From Robertmurraya andreesenii (GTDB lineage Bacteria > Bacillota > Bacilli > Bacillales > Cytobacillaceae), in the NCBI RefSeq assembly GCF_030813005.1, contig NZ_JAUSTU010000010.1, forward strand, positions 62,001 through 126,000: a stretch of DNA of 64,000 nt, read 5' to 3'. This document shows, in pieces, positions 39,801-48,934 of the stretch. The translations under genes were made by a program, and so were the position numbers. The stretch's first letter is position 1, and every line of letters begins with the position of its first letter. Below the pieces are notes generated by a model. That model was given only the letters and a program-made list of their open reading frames with translations. It did not search any database and was not told the origin of the DNA.

Positions 39801-40481
39801 TTAGTGTCCCCCTTCCAATCTGTTTAAATTAGGTCTCAGATGCATCAAGACTTGTAATCTATCAATCATTATTTGGCCATTTTCACCTATGTATGCACAT
39901 TCCATTTCTCTTTTATCATCGTCCAAGAAGACATCAGGTGCTCTCGTAATCACGTCACTAATCCTAATTTGAGAGGGCTTCATAACAGATGCTGAGATAA
40001 CGGCATCCTGATTACCGTATACCCCTGCATGAGCAATCCCTCTCAATGCTCCCATCACATAAATATTTCCCCCCGCTACCACCTTCCCGCCGGGGTTCAC
40101 ATCGCCAATTAGAAGCAGATCACCCGTAGCCTCGAGCACCTGACCCGAGCGCACAATTCGGGCAACGGAGACGATTTCCTCTTCTTTCATCATCTTCTCT
40201 ACTTCTGTTTTTGTTAGAACATTCGAATCAATATTGCCAACCACTAAGTTCTTCTCTTGTCGAATTAATGTTCTTAGCTCTTCCTTTTGTTCATCTGTTA
40301 AATATCTATTTCCTATTTTGAAGCTCACAGTAATCAGCGGGTAATCCTTATGGACCCGCTGATTCTCCGTAAGCTTATCAAGAAGCTCCTTTTTCAAATC
40401 CTCGTAGGAGCATTGATCATCTAAATGCAATATTAATCCATCTTTTGTCCCTTTTATTAGGACATTCTGTGTTTTCTTCAT
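39801..40481 (-). CDS. minC: Septum site-determining protein MinC
   Basis: FtsZ-polymerisation inhibitor of 226 residues, the length of B. subtilis MinC. The N-terminal domain binds FtsZ, and the C-terminal right-handed beta-helix (about 115-215: VVAGGNIYVMGALRGIAHAG) mediates dimerisation and MinD binding. I start at the ATG 40479-40481, 11 bp after GAGGTG; the frame opens nine codons upstream. It follows mreD on the same strand, continuing the mre-min operon. Confidence 0.95.
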   Translation of the reverse strand: MKKTQNVLIKGTKDGLILHLDDQCSYEDLKKELLDKLTENQRVHKDYPLITVSFKIGNRYLTDEQKEELRTLIRQEKNLVVGNIDSNVLTKTEVEKMMKEEEIVSVARIVRSGQVLEATGDLLLIGDVNPGGKVVAGGNIYVMGALRGIAHAGVYGNQDAVISASVMKPSQIRISDVITRAPDVFLDDDKREMECAYIGENGQIMIDRLQVLMHLRPNLNRLEGGH

Positions 40482-40565
40482 AACAAGATGTTCACCTCGT
40501 AAGAACAAGCATGTGAAAGGTATTCGACAAAACTAGCAAAAAGTCCTTTATAAAGATCATTCTTT

Positions 40566-41087
40566 TCATTTTTCTTTATTCAAGTAAGCGACATATTTTT
40601 CTGAAAGTCGCTTTAACGGATATGAAAAGAGAATAATAAATGTCAGATTCAAGATGAGAGTGGGTAACAATCGATATTGTGCATAGAACGAAAAGCTCAT
40701 ATCGGTCTTGTTAATTAAGAAGTTCATCTCATAAACCCCAAGCTCAAGGAGCGCGACCCCGAGCAGTGAGATGATCGAAACAACGACAATATTTGTTTGA
40801 AGGATTCTCATGATTTTTGCACAAATATAAGCGATTAAGGGAAATAAGAATAAATAGATGCCAAGAACTTCTGTGTAGACAACATCAAATAATAGTCCAA
40901 AGGACAATCCATATAGTATCCCCTGTTTCGAATCGCCATACAAGGTCAAAAATAGTATCGCAATGATTAAGAAGTGCGGAACAAGAATACGTTCACCATG
41001 AAAAACTTCTGCAGGTAAGGACTGAACAAAAATACTTTCAAAAATAAAAATGAATATGAATAAAAGAGGAAGAAGAAATTTTTTCAC
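40566..41087 (-). CDS. mreD: Rod shape-determining protein MreD
   Basis: A 173-residue membrane protein with about five to six helices and few charged residues, a component of the elongasome that links MreB/MreC to peptidoglycan synthesis. Identity rests on hydrophobic profile, length and its place directly after mreC, whose stop codon it overlaps by 4 bp (ATGA). Confidence 0.92.
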   Translation of the reverse strand: MKKFLLPLLFIFIFIFESIFVQSLPAEVFHGERILVPHFLIIAILFLTLYGDSKQGILYGLSFGLLFDVVYTEVLGIYLFLFPLIAYICAKIMRILQTNIVVVSIISLLGVALLELGVYEMNFLINKTDMSFSFYAQYRLLPTLILNLTFIILFSYPLKRLSEKYVAYLNKEK

Positions 41088-41977
41088 AGTTCCTCCTCCT
41101 CATCATCAATCATATCGCTTAAGTCAGGCTGAGCCATTTCCCTTTTGACAACCATCACATTTCGAATGTCATAAAAGTTTGCTCCAGGCTTCACATAGGC
41201 GGTTTGATTTAAACCAAATTCATCTGGCTCGACATCAACCACCTTCCCAATCGGCAATCCTTCAGGAAAAATCCCTCCTAAACCAGAGGTAATGACAGTT
41301 TGACCCTTTTCTATTTTGGCATCAAATGGAATCCTTTTTAGCTTCAATAATTCCCGTTCCTCATCATAGCCTTCAATTGTCCCATAGAACGATTCTTTCC
41401 CTGCCTCTTTCCCTTGGATTTCGGCGGAAATCCGATTCGTCGGGTCCAGAGCACTCAAAAGCTGAACCGTTGAGGTAAATTGCTGTGTGCTTTTTACCTT
41501 GCCGATTAATCCGTTCGCTGTGACAACCGCCATATTGGCCTTGATGCCATTCACTTTTCCCTTATTAATAATGAGAAGCTCATGCCAGCGGTCAGGATTT
41601 CTACCGATCACCGTCGCTTGAATTGGGGAATAATCTCTCAACGTTTCCTTTTTATCCAAGATTTCTCTAAGCTCGTCATTTTCCTTTGTTAACTGCTGAA
41701 CATCTGCCTCAAGCTTCGCCATTTCATCTAATCGGGATTTGAGCTCCTTATTTTCGGAATATGTATTCTGCAGATCCTTTAGGTCTGCAAATATTCCTGA
41801 CACATAGCTTTGTGGCTTCGCAAATACATTTTGAATCCATCCGGTCGTATCCTTCAAGAATTGCTCAGGCACGGTTAGTTCTTCTCGGTCTCTTAACGAA
41901 AATCCAATTAATGCCACGAGAATAATAATACTGATAAGCAAAAAAATCAGGCGTTTATTCAAAAAGAACTGTGGCAC
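41084..41977 (-). CDS. mreC: Rod shape-determining protein MreC
   Basis: A 297-residue elongasome scaffold: a short cytoplasmic N-terminus, one transmembrane helix (about 9-27, RLIFLLISIIILVALIGFS), a periplasm-side coiled coil (about 65-108), and the beta-barrel MreC domain (about 118-275: ATVIGRNPDRWHELLIINKG). It interacts with penicillin-binding proteins outside the membrane. It overlaps mreD by 4 bp. A terminator-like hairpin lies between mreB and mreC. Confidence 0.95.
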   Translation of the reverse strand: MPQFFLNKRLIFLLISIIILVALIGFSLRDREELTVPEQFLKDTTGWIQNVFAKPQSYVSGIFADLKDLQNTYSENKELKSRLDEMAKLEADVQQLTKENDELREILDKKETLRDYSPIQATVIGRNPDRWHELLIINKGKVNGIKANMAVVTANGLIGKVKSTQQFTSTVQLLSALDPTNRISAEIQGKEAGKESFYGTIEGYDEERELLKLKRIPFDAKIEKGQTVITSGLGGIFPEGLPIGKVVDVEPDEFGLNQTAYVKPGANFYDIRNVMVVKREMAQPDLSDMIDDEEEEL

Positions 41978-42094
41978 TCGTTACACCTCATTTATAACAA
42001 AATTAATGGCCCATCCTGTTGATAGAAGCTGCTTCATTGAAGAGTTAAAGCAGGCATCGATACTATTTTCATAGAGCCGCCTACAAATAAATTG

Positions 42095-42131
42095 AAAAAA
42101 GAGGGAGGAGACCTAAAGCGGCCGCCTCTTT
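42095..42131 (-). terminator. Terminator-like hairpin after mreB
   Basis: Minus-strand AAAGAGG / CCTCTTT stem, extended beyond one mismatch, with loop and TTTTTT tail. It probably reduces transcription into mreC-mreD-minCD and makes mreB the most abundant product. Confidence 0.65.
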
Positions 42132-42132
42132 C

Positions 42133-43155
42133 TTAGCGGGATTCCTTTGCCCGATTTTTGAACAAATTGATATTATCCAATGCTTTACCAGTACCAATAG
42201 CCACACAATCAAGAGGATTCTCTGCAATCAAGACTGGCATATTGGTTTCTTCACTAATCACCTTATCCAGATTTCGAAGGAGCGCACCGCCACCTGTTAA
42301 GACAATGCCACGATCCATAATATCAGCCGCAAGCTCTGGAGGAGTCTTCTCCAATGTTGCCTTAACCCCATCAACAATGGCATCGACTGTATCTCCAAGC
42401 GCCTTAGCAATTTCCTCTGCTGTGATTTCAATGGTCTTAGGGAGCCCCGTTAACAAATCACGACCGCGAATCTCCATGTTCTCAATTCCTTCTGGGTCGC
42501 CTGCGCTACCGATCTCCACCTTAATCGCCTCAGATGTTCTGTCACCGATCATAAGATTGTATGTCTTCCTTATGTAATTGACAATCGCATTGTCCATTTC
42601 GTCTCCTGCAACACGCACGGATTGACTTGTCACGATTCCTCCAAGTGAAATGATCGCCACCTCTGTCGTGCCTCCACCAATATCAACAACCATACTGCCG
42701 GTCGGCTCCCAAACAGGAAGATTGGCACCGATTGCCGCTGCAAATGGCTCCTCGATCGTATAGGCATCCTTTGCACCAGCCTGACGAGTAGCATCGATGA
42801 CCGCACGCTCTTCAACAGCCGTAATTCCTGACGGTACACATACCATGACATACGGCTTGCTTGAGAAAATGCCGCTCGTTTTCACAGCTTGTTTGATGAA
42901 ATGCTTCATCATCGTAGCTGTCGTCTCATAATCTGCAATTACGCCATCCTTCATCGGTCTTAGCGCCACCACATTGCCAGGTGTTCGCCCGATCATATTT
43001 TTGGCATCATTTCCAACCGCAACGATATCCTTTGTATCCGTTTGTAGCGCCACAACGGAAGGCTCGCGAACAACGACTCCTTTTCCCTTCACATACACAA
43101 GCGTGTTCGCCGTTCCTAAATCTATCCCAAGGTCTTTTGTTCCCATTCCAAACAT
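42133..43155 (-). CDS. mreB: Cell shape-determining actin homologue MreB
   Basis: Actin-like ATPase of 340 residues that guides lateral wall synthesis. The phosphate-1 motif is LGIDLGTANTLVY (near 9-21), phosphate-2 MVVDIGGGTTEVA (near 158-170), and the adenosine motif is GIVLTGGGALLRNL (near 287-300). All residues expected for nucleotide binding are present. It lies between radC and mreC as in other Bacilli. Confidence 0.97.
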   Translation of the reverse strand: MFGMGTKDLGIDLGTANTLVYVKGKGVVVREPSVVALQTDTKDIVAVGNDAKNMIGRTPGNVVALRPMKDGVIADYETTATMMKHFIKQAVKTSGIFSSKPYVMVCVPSGITAVEERAVIDATRQAGAKDAYTIEEPFAAAIGANLPVWEPTGSMVVDIGGGTTEVAIISLGGIVTSQSVRVAGDEMDNAIVNYIRKTYNLMIGDRTSEAIKVEIGSAGDPEGIENMEIRGRDLLTGLPKTIEITAEEIAKALGDTVDAIVDGVKATLEKTPPELAADIMDRGIVLTGGGALLRNLDKVISEETNMPVLIAENPLDCVAIGTGKALDNINLFKNRAKESR

Positions 43156-43404
43156 AGCTGTATCTCCCTTTCTAGAACAAATCGTAAAAGCATCAAGTGC
43201 TCATATTAGAGTAGTTTCCATGCATCATTCAAACAAATTCATTTCCATCATGAACCGGTCCAAAATCACAAACTATATTATAGCCTAACGATGTTCAAAA
43301 TCATAGTGTAATCCATTCTTATTATAAGGTTACGGTCAGAAATTTTCATTCCAAAAGCTATTGTCCCTATTAAGCATTTTGTGTAGCAAAGTCATTTCTC
43401 TTTT

Positions 43405-44094
43405 TTACAAATATCCTTTTTCCTTCAGACTGACGAACTTATTTTCCCCGATGATGACATGATCCAAAAGTTCAATGCCAAGGATTTTCCCAGATTCCAC
43501 GAGGCGTTTGGTCACCTCGATATCCTCTCGACTAGGCGCTGGGTCTCCGCTAGGGTGGTTATGAAAGCAAATAACAGATGCAGCCGAACGCCGGAGGGCC
43601 TCTTTAAATACCTCGCGGGGATGAACGATCGAAGCATTTAGACTCCCGATAAACACCGTTTTCTTATGCAGGACTTGATTCTTTGTATTCAAATAGAGGC
43701 AGACAAAATGCTCCTGAGCCAAGAATCTCATGTCGTTCATGACATAGTTGGCACCATCTTCCGGGGTACGAATAACATAGCGGTCATCGTAGGTTAGGTT
43801 TGAGATTCTTCTACCAATTTCAACAGCGGCGAGTACTTGTATAGCTTTTGCTTTTCCAATCCCTTTTATAGCCGTTATTTCATCTAAGGTAGCATCTTTT
43901 AATAATCTTAAGCCCTCAAAATTCGTTAGAAGACGATTTGAAAGCTGTAGGACCGATTCTTCCTTTGTTCCTGTTCTTAATAAAATGGCAATTAATTCAT
44001 GATTGGATAGACTTTCTGGGCCATTTTGCTCGAACCTTTCCCTGGGCCGCTCCTCCGCAGGGAAATCTCGAATCATTAATGTTTCTGCTTGCAA
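43405..44094 (-). CDS. radC: RadC-family JAB1/MPN domain protein
   Basis: A 229-residue protein with an N-terminal helix-hairpin-helix region (about 20-95) and a C-terminal JAB/MPN+ metalloprotease fold. Metal ligands are seen in CFHNHPSGDPAPSREDIEVT (near residues 174-193). Its early assignment to DNA repair is no longer supported; the function is unclear. The TTG start follows GGAGG; an ATG six codons later is possible. maf is 36 bp upstream. Confidence 0.94.
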   Translation of the reverse strand: MQAETLMIRDFPAEERPRERFEQNGPESLSNHELIAILLRTGTKEESVLQLSNRLLTNFEGLRLLKDATLDEITAIKGIGKAKAIQVLAAVEIGRRISNLTYDDRYVIRTPEDGANYVMNDMRFLAQEHFVCLYLNTKNQVLHKKTVFIGSLNASIVHPREVFKEALRRSAASVICFHNHPSGDPAPSREDIEVTKRLVESGKILGIELLDHVIIGENKFVSLKEKGYL

Positions 44095-44129
44095 TCCTTT
44101 TCCTCCTTCTCTAAATGAGCTCTAGGAGG

Positions 44130-44702
44130 TTAAAAGGGAAGTTGAAACCCTAGCTTTTTTAATTCTCGAATGGTCTTTGATAGAGGCAAGCCTACAACCG
44201 AATAGTAGTCTCCGTTAATTCTTTTTACTAGCAATCTTCCATACCCTTGTATTCCATAGGCTCCTGCCTTATCTAAGGGCTCTTTGGTGTCAACATAGCT
44301 TAGAATTTCATCCGCAGTTAACTCCCAAAACTCAACATCCGTTTTTTCAAAAAAATGAGTGTGTTCTGTTGGGGAAATAATTGTTACACCCGTATAGACT
44401 GCATGGGTACGTCCCGATAAGCTCTCAAGCATCGCTACCGCTTCTTGCTCAGATTTGGGCTTCCCGAGAACTTGTCCATCTGCGACAACGATCGTGTCAG
44501 AACCAATGACATAGGCAGATGGATGCTGTTTTGCAACATACTGGGCTTTTCTCCGTGCCAACTCCATGACAATTTCTTCAGGGGTCCATTCAGATTGAAA
44601 GGACTCATCAACATCACTGCTGGAGACTTCAAATGTTAAATGTAGACTTTCAAGAAGTTCTTTTCGTCGTGGAGAAGAAGAGGCTAAAATGAGGGTCTGC
44701 AT
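44130..44702 (-). CDS. maf: Maf nucleoside triphosphate pyrophosphatase
   Basis: A 190-residue house-cleaning pyrophosphatase acting on dTTP/UTP and modified pyrimidine nucleotides; overexpression in B. subtilis inhibits septation. The N-terminal ILASSSPRRKELL (residues 4-16) and VIGSDTIV (near 65-72) are the family phosphate-binding motifs, and QGYGRLLVKRINGDYYSVVG lies near 153-172. The ATG at 44700-44702 follows AGGTGAT; 33 extra upstream codons are rejected. In order with radC and spoIIB. Confidence 0.95.
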   Translation of the reverse strand: MQTLILASSSPRRKELLESLHLTFEVSSSDVDESFQSEWTPEEIVMELARRKAQYVAKQHPSAYVIGSDTIVVADGQVLGKPKSEQEAVAMLESLSGRTHAVYTGVTIISPTEHTHFFEKTDVEFWELTADEILSYVDTKEPLDKAGAYGIQGYGRLLVKRINGDYYSVVGLPLSKTIRELKKLGFQLPF

Positions 44703-44894
44703 GAAATCACCTAACCTTACTATTTGTTTCAAAAAGGAGATACATCTCCATCGTAACAAATATTCCCCTAACAGACAATTTCCAATTGAATTTTTTCTCA
44801 CTTCGCAAACTTTTTCGTCCTAGAATAAGACGATCTTCATGACTGAAAGGTTTCGCCAAATATAAATATCAAATTCCCTTTTCTCTCTACCAGA

Positions 44895-44960
44895 GATGGA
44901 CAAATTTAGATAAATGTTCACTAGCGGCACCCGCTGATCACTGACCATAGAGGTACCACC
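44895..44960 (+). repeat. Dispersed GGTACC/GGACA element, degenerate copy 3
   Basis: ATGGACAAATTTAGATAAAT followed by GTTCACTAGCGGCACC aligns with 38910-38945 of copy 2 at most positions. The right part is disturbed, with GGTACC reappearing at 44952-44957. Same orientation as copy 2. Confidence 0.6.
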
Positions 44961-44961
44961 T

Positions 44962-44994
44962 GAAAAAGAGCCTGCTTAACGATGAACAGACTCC
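44962..44994 (-). terminator. Terminator after spoIIB
   Basis: Minus-strand stem GAGTCTG / CAGGCTC (one G-U pair), then TTTTTC. Confidence 0.65.
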
Positions 44995-45082
44995 TGATTT
45001 TAAGATTGGCTATCTTCATTTCAAAGTAGAGACTTATTTCCCAGAAAATAATTGTTTTTAAGAGAATATTTGACAACAGAAT

Positions 45083-46126
45083 CTATAATGCGTGATAGAT
45101 GGCTAGAAAATTCAGCAAATGCTGTTGAATTTTCGTGAGGAGCTTCGCATCTTTTTTGTCGTTGTAGCTGTTAATAGCGGCGACGGCTTGCTCAAGCTCT
45201 GTTTTTAATTCTTGAAGAGCTTTGTTTTCTATCCCTTTTATCCCTTTCCATGTTTCGAATTGAGTCGTAAGGGAGGCGACTGCATCAGCAGGAATCGCAC
45301 TAGAAAGGCTTGCAGTTGCACTGATATTGGCAAGAGTTTGATAAAAGTCAGGGGCTTGTTCGAGCAGTTTCTTTTCTGAATCATTTAGCTTTTGAATTGT
45401 GCCACCACCGAAGCTAGATTCCTTTGCATAGGTCTCAATCCCGATTCCTTTTAGCTTTTCTCCTATGGATTTTGCATTAGGAAGATTATCAGCAATTCCC
45501 ACAAACAAATACGCTTTTTCATCCATTTCCATTATCTTGGTTGGAATACCGAGGTTGGTAATAGTAGCAGATTCCGAGGTAGCTGCTTCAACATTGGAAA
45601 ATACCCCACCCTGAATGATGTAACCCGTTATGGCTGGCAATTCAAGAGAGGTTACGTCTGCCCCAGCAGCCTGCTCAGAATTTGGTTCTTCTACAGCTGG
45701 AGATTTATCAACCTCTAGTATTTTGTCGGAAATCACCATCTTCAACAGCAAAATTCCAAAGCTAGAGCCTATTACAACAGCGAGAAAAACCGTTAAGAAA
45801 ACAGAAGGGAGCATGCTCTTTTTATTTGAAGTTTTCTTACCATTTGAAAATGGCTGATAGCTTTTTCCCTTACTTACTTTCTTTTTATTAGGGATTTTGT
45901 ATTCTATCCATTCTTCCGTATCTTCCAGCTCAGGTAGAATCCAATCAAATTCATCCTCATCTTGCGCCTCTTGACCTGCAGCTGCCTCTTTTACGGAAAT
46001 AGGTTCGATATTCCGATAGCGAGTCTCCTCGATTTCAGGTTTTTCAGGTTTTCTCCCTTTATCGTGGGATCGTTCATTCCCGTTAATTTTAATGGTGATC
46101 GTTTTATGATTTCCTGGCTTCTCCAA
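45083..46126 (-). CDS. spoIIB: SPOR-domain protein SpoIIB
   Basis: A 347-residue bitopic protein. A polar cytoplasmic N-terminus (about 1-105) precedes one transmembrane helix (about 107-130, SVFLTVFLAVVIGSSFGILL). An extracytoplasmic SPOR domain starts at about 165 (GYIIQGGVFSNVEAATSES), followed by a helical tail. SpoIIB helps localise septal peptidoglycan degradation during engulfment. The order prepilin-peptidase locus - spoIIB - maf - radC - mreB matches B. subtilis comC-spoIIB-maf. The TTG start follows AAGGAGG by 7 bp. The pilus operon ends in its own terminator just upstream. Confidence 0.88.
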   Translation of the reverse strand: MEKPGNHKTITIKINGNERSHDKGRKPEKPEIEETRYRNIEPISVKEAAAGQEAQDEDEFDWILPELEDTEEWIEYKIPNKKKVSKGKSYQPFSNGKKTSNKKSMLPSVFLTVFLAVVIGSSFGILLLKMVISDKILEVDKSPAVEEPNSEQAAGADVTSLELPAITGYIIQGGVFSNVEAATSESATITNLGIPTKIMEMDEKAYLFVGIADNLPNAKSIGEKLKGIGIETYAKESSFGGGTIQKLNDSEKKLLEQAPDFYQTLANISATASLSSAIPADAVASLTTQFETWKGIKGIENKALQELKTELEQAVAAINSYNDKKDAKLLTKIQQHLLNFLAIYHAL

Positions 46127-46181
46127 AGCTTGTCCTCCTTCCAGGTCGAATGCAGGTTTTCATCAACCATAGCATAAAGAC

Positions 46182-46216
46182 AAAAAAAAATAACAAGACT
46201 TTTGTCGTCTTGTTAT
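46182..46216 (-). terminator. Terminator of the type IV pilus operon
   Basis: Minus-strand hairpin ATAACAAGAC / GTCTTGTTAT with loop GACAAAA and nine T residues, 20 bp after the pilO-like stop codon. Confidence 0.92.
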
Positions 46217-46236
46217 AGAGATTTTCGTCAAATTTT

Positions 46237-47280
46237 TTATTGGTTTAGCACAGGAATCTTCAGAACCTGTCCCGGACGAATAACATCATCTTTCAAATTG
46301 TTTGCTTCCTTGATTAATCTAATTCCCTCTTTAAAGTCTGTTTGATAGAATTTCTTCGCAATTTTTGTTAGATGATCTCCCGTTTGTACCGTATATTCAT
46401 CGGAATTAGTATCTGTTTTCGCTTCTGTCTTTGAGTCATTATTCGAATCAACTGTGGTTGTTTGTGATCCAGAGTTTGTTTTCGATGAGTTCGTAACATC
46501 TCCAAACTTGCTAAAAGGGTTTTTCTTCTTTGCCGGCTCTGGCGTTTGCATTTTTGGTAGACTATCGATCAGATCTAAAAGACTTGGCATATAGAAGGCA
46601 GATAGTTTCACCTGATAGCTTAAAGGTTTTTCAGTCTGTTCGTAATCAATAATCTCTTCACCAGCAGTAAAATCGATCGCTTCCATAACCGTGATCCGTT
46701 CAGAACTTTCGAGAATCTGAATAAACTTTTCAAATTCAAAATAGCTTGGGGACTCAACATTTAGGGTGATCGATATCTTTTTCACACCCGTAGGAAGTGG
46801 AATGGCTTCTTTCTTTTGATTATCTTCCATAGAGGTATCTTGCTCCCCAGTTTCAGCTGGTTCCTCACTCGTACCTTCCGATGTTGTTGTTTGATCGTTC
46901 GTTTCCTCTTCTTTTTCCTCCACCTGTCCAGCTTCCTCTTCGGTCACTTCACCATCTTCAAAAACCATATTGACCACAAAGCTCCCGGAAACAACCTCGG
47001 CCTTCTCAATATCTAGCAGCAGTTGTTGAGATAAGGGCTTGACTGGTACCTTTTTCTGTAAAGCAACCGTGCTCTGAAAAGTGTTAGAGTTCGTATTCGT
47101 TATTTTTCCTTGCAGAACAGAAAGAATTTGCTCCTGTGACTTAAGCTCTGATTCCTTTATAGGTATTTCCTTCATTTTTGGGTAAAGAAGGAAAAAGAAC
47201 AGGGCAACAAATAAAACAATCATCGTGAATATCAAAGCGGCTATCGTTACTTTGTTGTTGCTTGGCAATTTCAGATTCAT
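46237..47280 (-). CDS. pilO: PilO-like pilus assembly protein with C-terminal LysM domain
   Basis: A 347-residue bitopic inner-membrane protein. It has a short cytoplasmic N-terminus, one transmembrane helix (about 12-34), a coiled region, and a ferredoxin-like PilO domain. A low-complexity acidic insert (VTEEEAGQVEEKEEET..., about 112-155) interrupts the periplasmic part. The C-terminus (about 295-345) is a LysM peptidoglycan-binding domain: YTVQTGDHLTKIAKKFY ... VLKIPVLNQ. PilO partners PilN to couple the PilM ring to the pilus base. The LysM is unusual for PilO and could anchor the machine to the wall. Overlaps pilN by 4 bp (ATGA); last gene before the terminator. Confidence 0.82.
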   Translation of the reverse strand: MNLKLPSNNKVTIAALIFTMIVLFVALFFFLLYPKMKEIPIKESELKSQEQILSVLQGKITNTNSNTFQSTVALQKKVPVKPLSQQLLLDIEKAEVVSGSFVVNMVFEDGEVTEEEAGQVEEKEEETNDQTTTSEGTSEEPAETGEQDTSMEDNQKKEAIPLPTGVKKISITLNVESPSYFEFEKFIQILESSERITVMEAIDFTAGEEIIDYEQTEKPLSYQVKLSAFYMPSLLDLIDSLPKMQTPEPAKKKNPFSKFGDVTNSSKTNSGSQTTTVDSNNDSKTEAKTDTNSDEYTVQTGDHLTKIAKKFYQTDFKEGIRLIKEANNLKDDVIRPGQVLKIPVLNQ

Positions 47281-47930
47281 TCACCTTCGCCCCCTTGTTC
47301 ATCGGAGGTTTCTGCACTGGCTTCTTCCTTCAAAACATCTCTTTTTAACTCCACTTCATATTCACCATGATAACGTGGAATATATTTTTCGTTCTTCAGT
47401 TCACTCTCGTTCGGACCGTTATCGGTTTCTCCAATCGTCCTGTCATAGAAACTCGTTACGGCATCAAGCTGATTGAGCTTCGCGTCTAGCACCCATTTGG
47501 ATTCGATCAATGCATTCAGATAGTAAGCTGCATCGCGGCTGGTTTCAAACTGAATCGTAAATTTTACAACTCCTATTCCCTCATACGTAAAGCTTTGGAG
47601 AAATCCTCTTTCTGGAAGTAGTTCGGTCAATTTTTGTAGAATAGGAACTGTCTTAAGTGGATAATCCTCGGCCCATTTTACCGTATTTTCAAGTTCAGTG
47701 AGGGAGTTTGAAGCTTCATAATTCATAACCTTTTGCTGCTCATTGGCCACTAACTGCTCCGTTGTAGCGATCTGCTGCTCCAAATTGGCTATCTTATTCT
47801 CATAAGTCCGATTAAACCAATAGACAAAAAATCCACCAATAAGGAGGATTGCAGCTGAAATGATTGCAAGCAAGAAAAGGGATTTATTCTTTGCTTCTTT
47901 TTGCGGTAAAAGGTTAATTTCTACAAGCAT
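47277..47930 (-). CDS. pilN: PilN-like pilus assembly protein
   Basis: A 217-residue bitopic protein beginning VEINLLPQKEAK, the conserved N-terminal INLLP motif by which PilN binds PilM. One transmembrane helix (about 18-40), a coiled coil (about 45-80), and a ferredoxin-like domain follow. Located 3 bp after pilM and overlapping pilO, so all three alignment-complex genes are coupled. Confidence 0.88.
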   Translation of the reverse strand: MLVEINLLPQKEAKNKSLFLLAIISAAILLIGGFFVYWFNRTYENKIANLEQQIATTEQLVANEQQKVMNYEASNSLTELENTVKWAEDYPLKTVPILQKLTELLPERGFLQSFTYEGIGVVKFTIQFETSRDAAYYLNALIESKWVLDAKLNQLDAVTSFYDRTIGETDNGPNESELKNEKYIPRYHGEYEVELKRDVLKEEASAETSDEQGGEGE

Positions 47931-47933
47931 GTC

Positions 47934-48923
47934 TTACACCCCTTTTAATGCCAGCCCTAACGCAAGGTAGTATTTATAAGAAAAATCTTGTTCAAGTGAA
48001 ACTTGTTCCTGATAAGCAATCGTTTCTAATGGCACATCAAATCGGCCCTCGAGGTCCTTCTTTATTTGTGCAAGCATTGGATGATCCCCATCCAATAAGA
48101 TCTTGGAGACCTGCTTCTTTCCTTGATGCAGCGAATAGCGATAAAAATCCATCAGACGATTGATTTCTTTATAGGTATCCTCAAGCTGAAACGACAAACT
48201 CGACTGTTCACCAATGTAAACTAAATCATAATTCCCATTCCGGTTGAGCTTCTTGTCCCATTGCTTTTCATCAAATTCCAATGGCAAATGATGCATGAAA
48301 AACGGAATCGTATTTTCAAAGATACAGATATTCACATCATTTAATCCAAACTGCACAATGAGGAGATCTTCCTCTTTCCCCGCTTGTTGTAAATGATGGT
48401 AAAGTCGGTAGATGGCTAAAGGTGAGACCTCGGCCGCTACTGGTTCAAGCTTCGCCTCAGATAAAAGATTGCTATACTCAATGACATTGTCCTCCTGGGC
48501 TGCAAAGATAAGAATCTCTTTTTTCTCCTTATCCTTTGAAAGCACAACCGCATCAAAGACTGGTTCATCAAATGGTAGATGAATACTCGTGCCCAGCTCT
48601 AAATAAAGATAGCCTTTAATCTCATCATCCTTCACTTCCGCAGGAATGGAAACCTTTCTGACTATGACAAAGGATTCAGGAATTAAAAAACGAACCTGTC
48701 GATTACGAAGCTTCCAATCATTGACACATTCCTCTAGAATATTGGCTAGCGTCTCAAAGTCATTAATCTTCCCATTGGTGATCAGCCCTGTCGGGAGTAA
48801 TCGCTCGCCCCATTTATAGGGAATCGGAGGCTTCGCCTGCTTTAACTCAAGATAGCGAATAGAATGATCATTGATGATTATATTAACAACACGATCTTTT
48901 CGAGAAAATAAGGATAAATTCAT
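47934..48923 (-). CDS. pilM: PilM-like actin-fold pilus assembly ATPase
   Basis: A 329-residue cytoplasmic protein with actin-like fold that forms a ring around the pilus motor and binds the PilN N-terminus. Visible features are DRVVNIIINDHSIRYLELKQ near residues 10-29, EIKGYLYLELGTSIHLPFDE near 105-124, and a weak phosphate loop (LLIVQFGLNDVNI, near 190-202). ATP-binding residues look degenerate compared with Thermus PilM. AAGGAG lies 8 bp before the ATG. It follows the prepilin peptidase by 11 bp. Confidence 0.85.
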   Translation of the reverse strand: MNLSLFSRKDRVVNIIINDHSIRYLELKQAKPPIPYKWGERLLPTGLITNGKINDFETLANILEECVNDWKLRNRQVRFLIPESFVIVRKVSIPAEVKDDEIKGYLYLELGTSIHLPFDEPVFDAVVLSKDKEKKEILIFAAQEDNVIEYSNLLSEAKLEPVAAEVSPLAIYRLYHHLQQAGKEEDLLIVQFGLNDVNICIFENTIPFFMHHLPLEFDEKQWDKKLNRNGNYDLVYIGEQSSLSFQLEDTYKEINRLMDFYRYSLHQGKKQVSKILLDGDHPMLAQIKKDLEGRFDVPLETIAYQEQVSLEQDFSYKYYLALGLALKGV

Positions 48924-48934
48924 AGAATGACTCC

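Larger units (their letters stand above)
44703..45082. other. 380-bp intergenic region between maf and spoIIB
   Basis: No credible coding region. It contains the third GGTACC/GGACA element (44895-44960) and the spoIIB terminator (44962-44994). The remainder is AT-rich; I see no clear promoter pair for maf-radC, although one must lie here if the terminator is effective. Confidence 0.6.

Noticed and set aside
40523..40529. Spo0A box (TGTCGAA on the minus strand) between mreD and minC
   Set aside because: A single 7-bp match is expected by chance in a window of this size and has no second box or promoter next to it.
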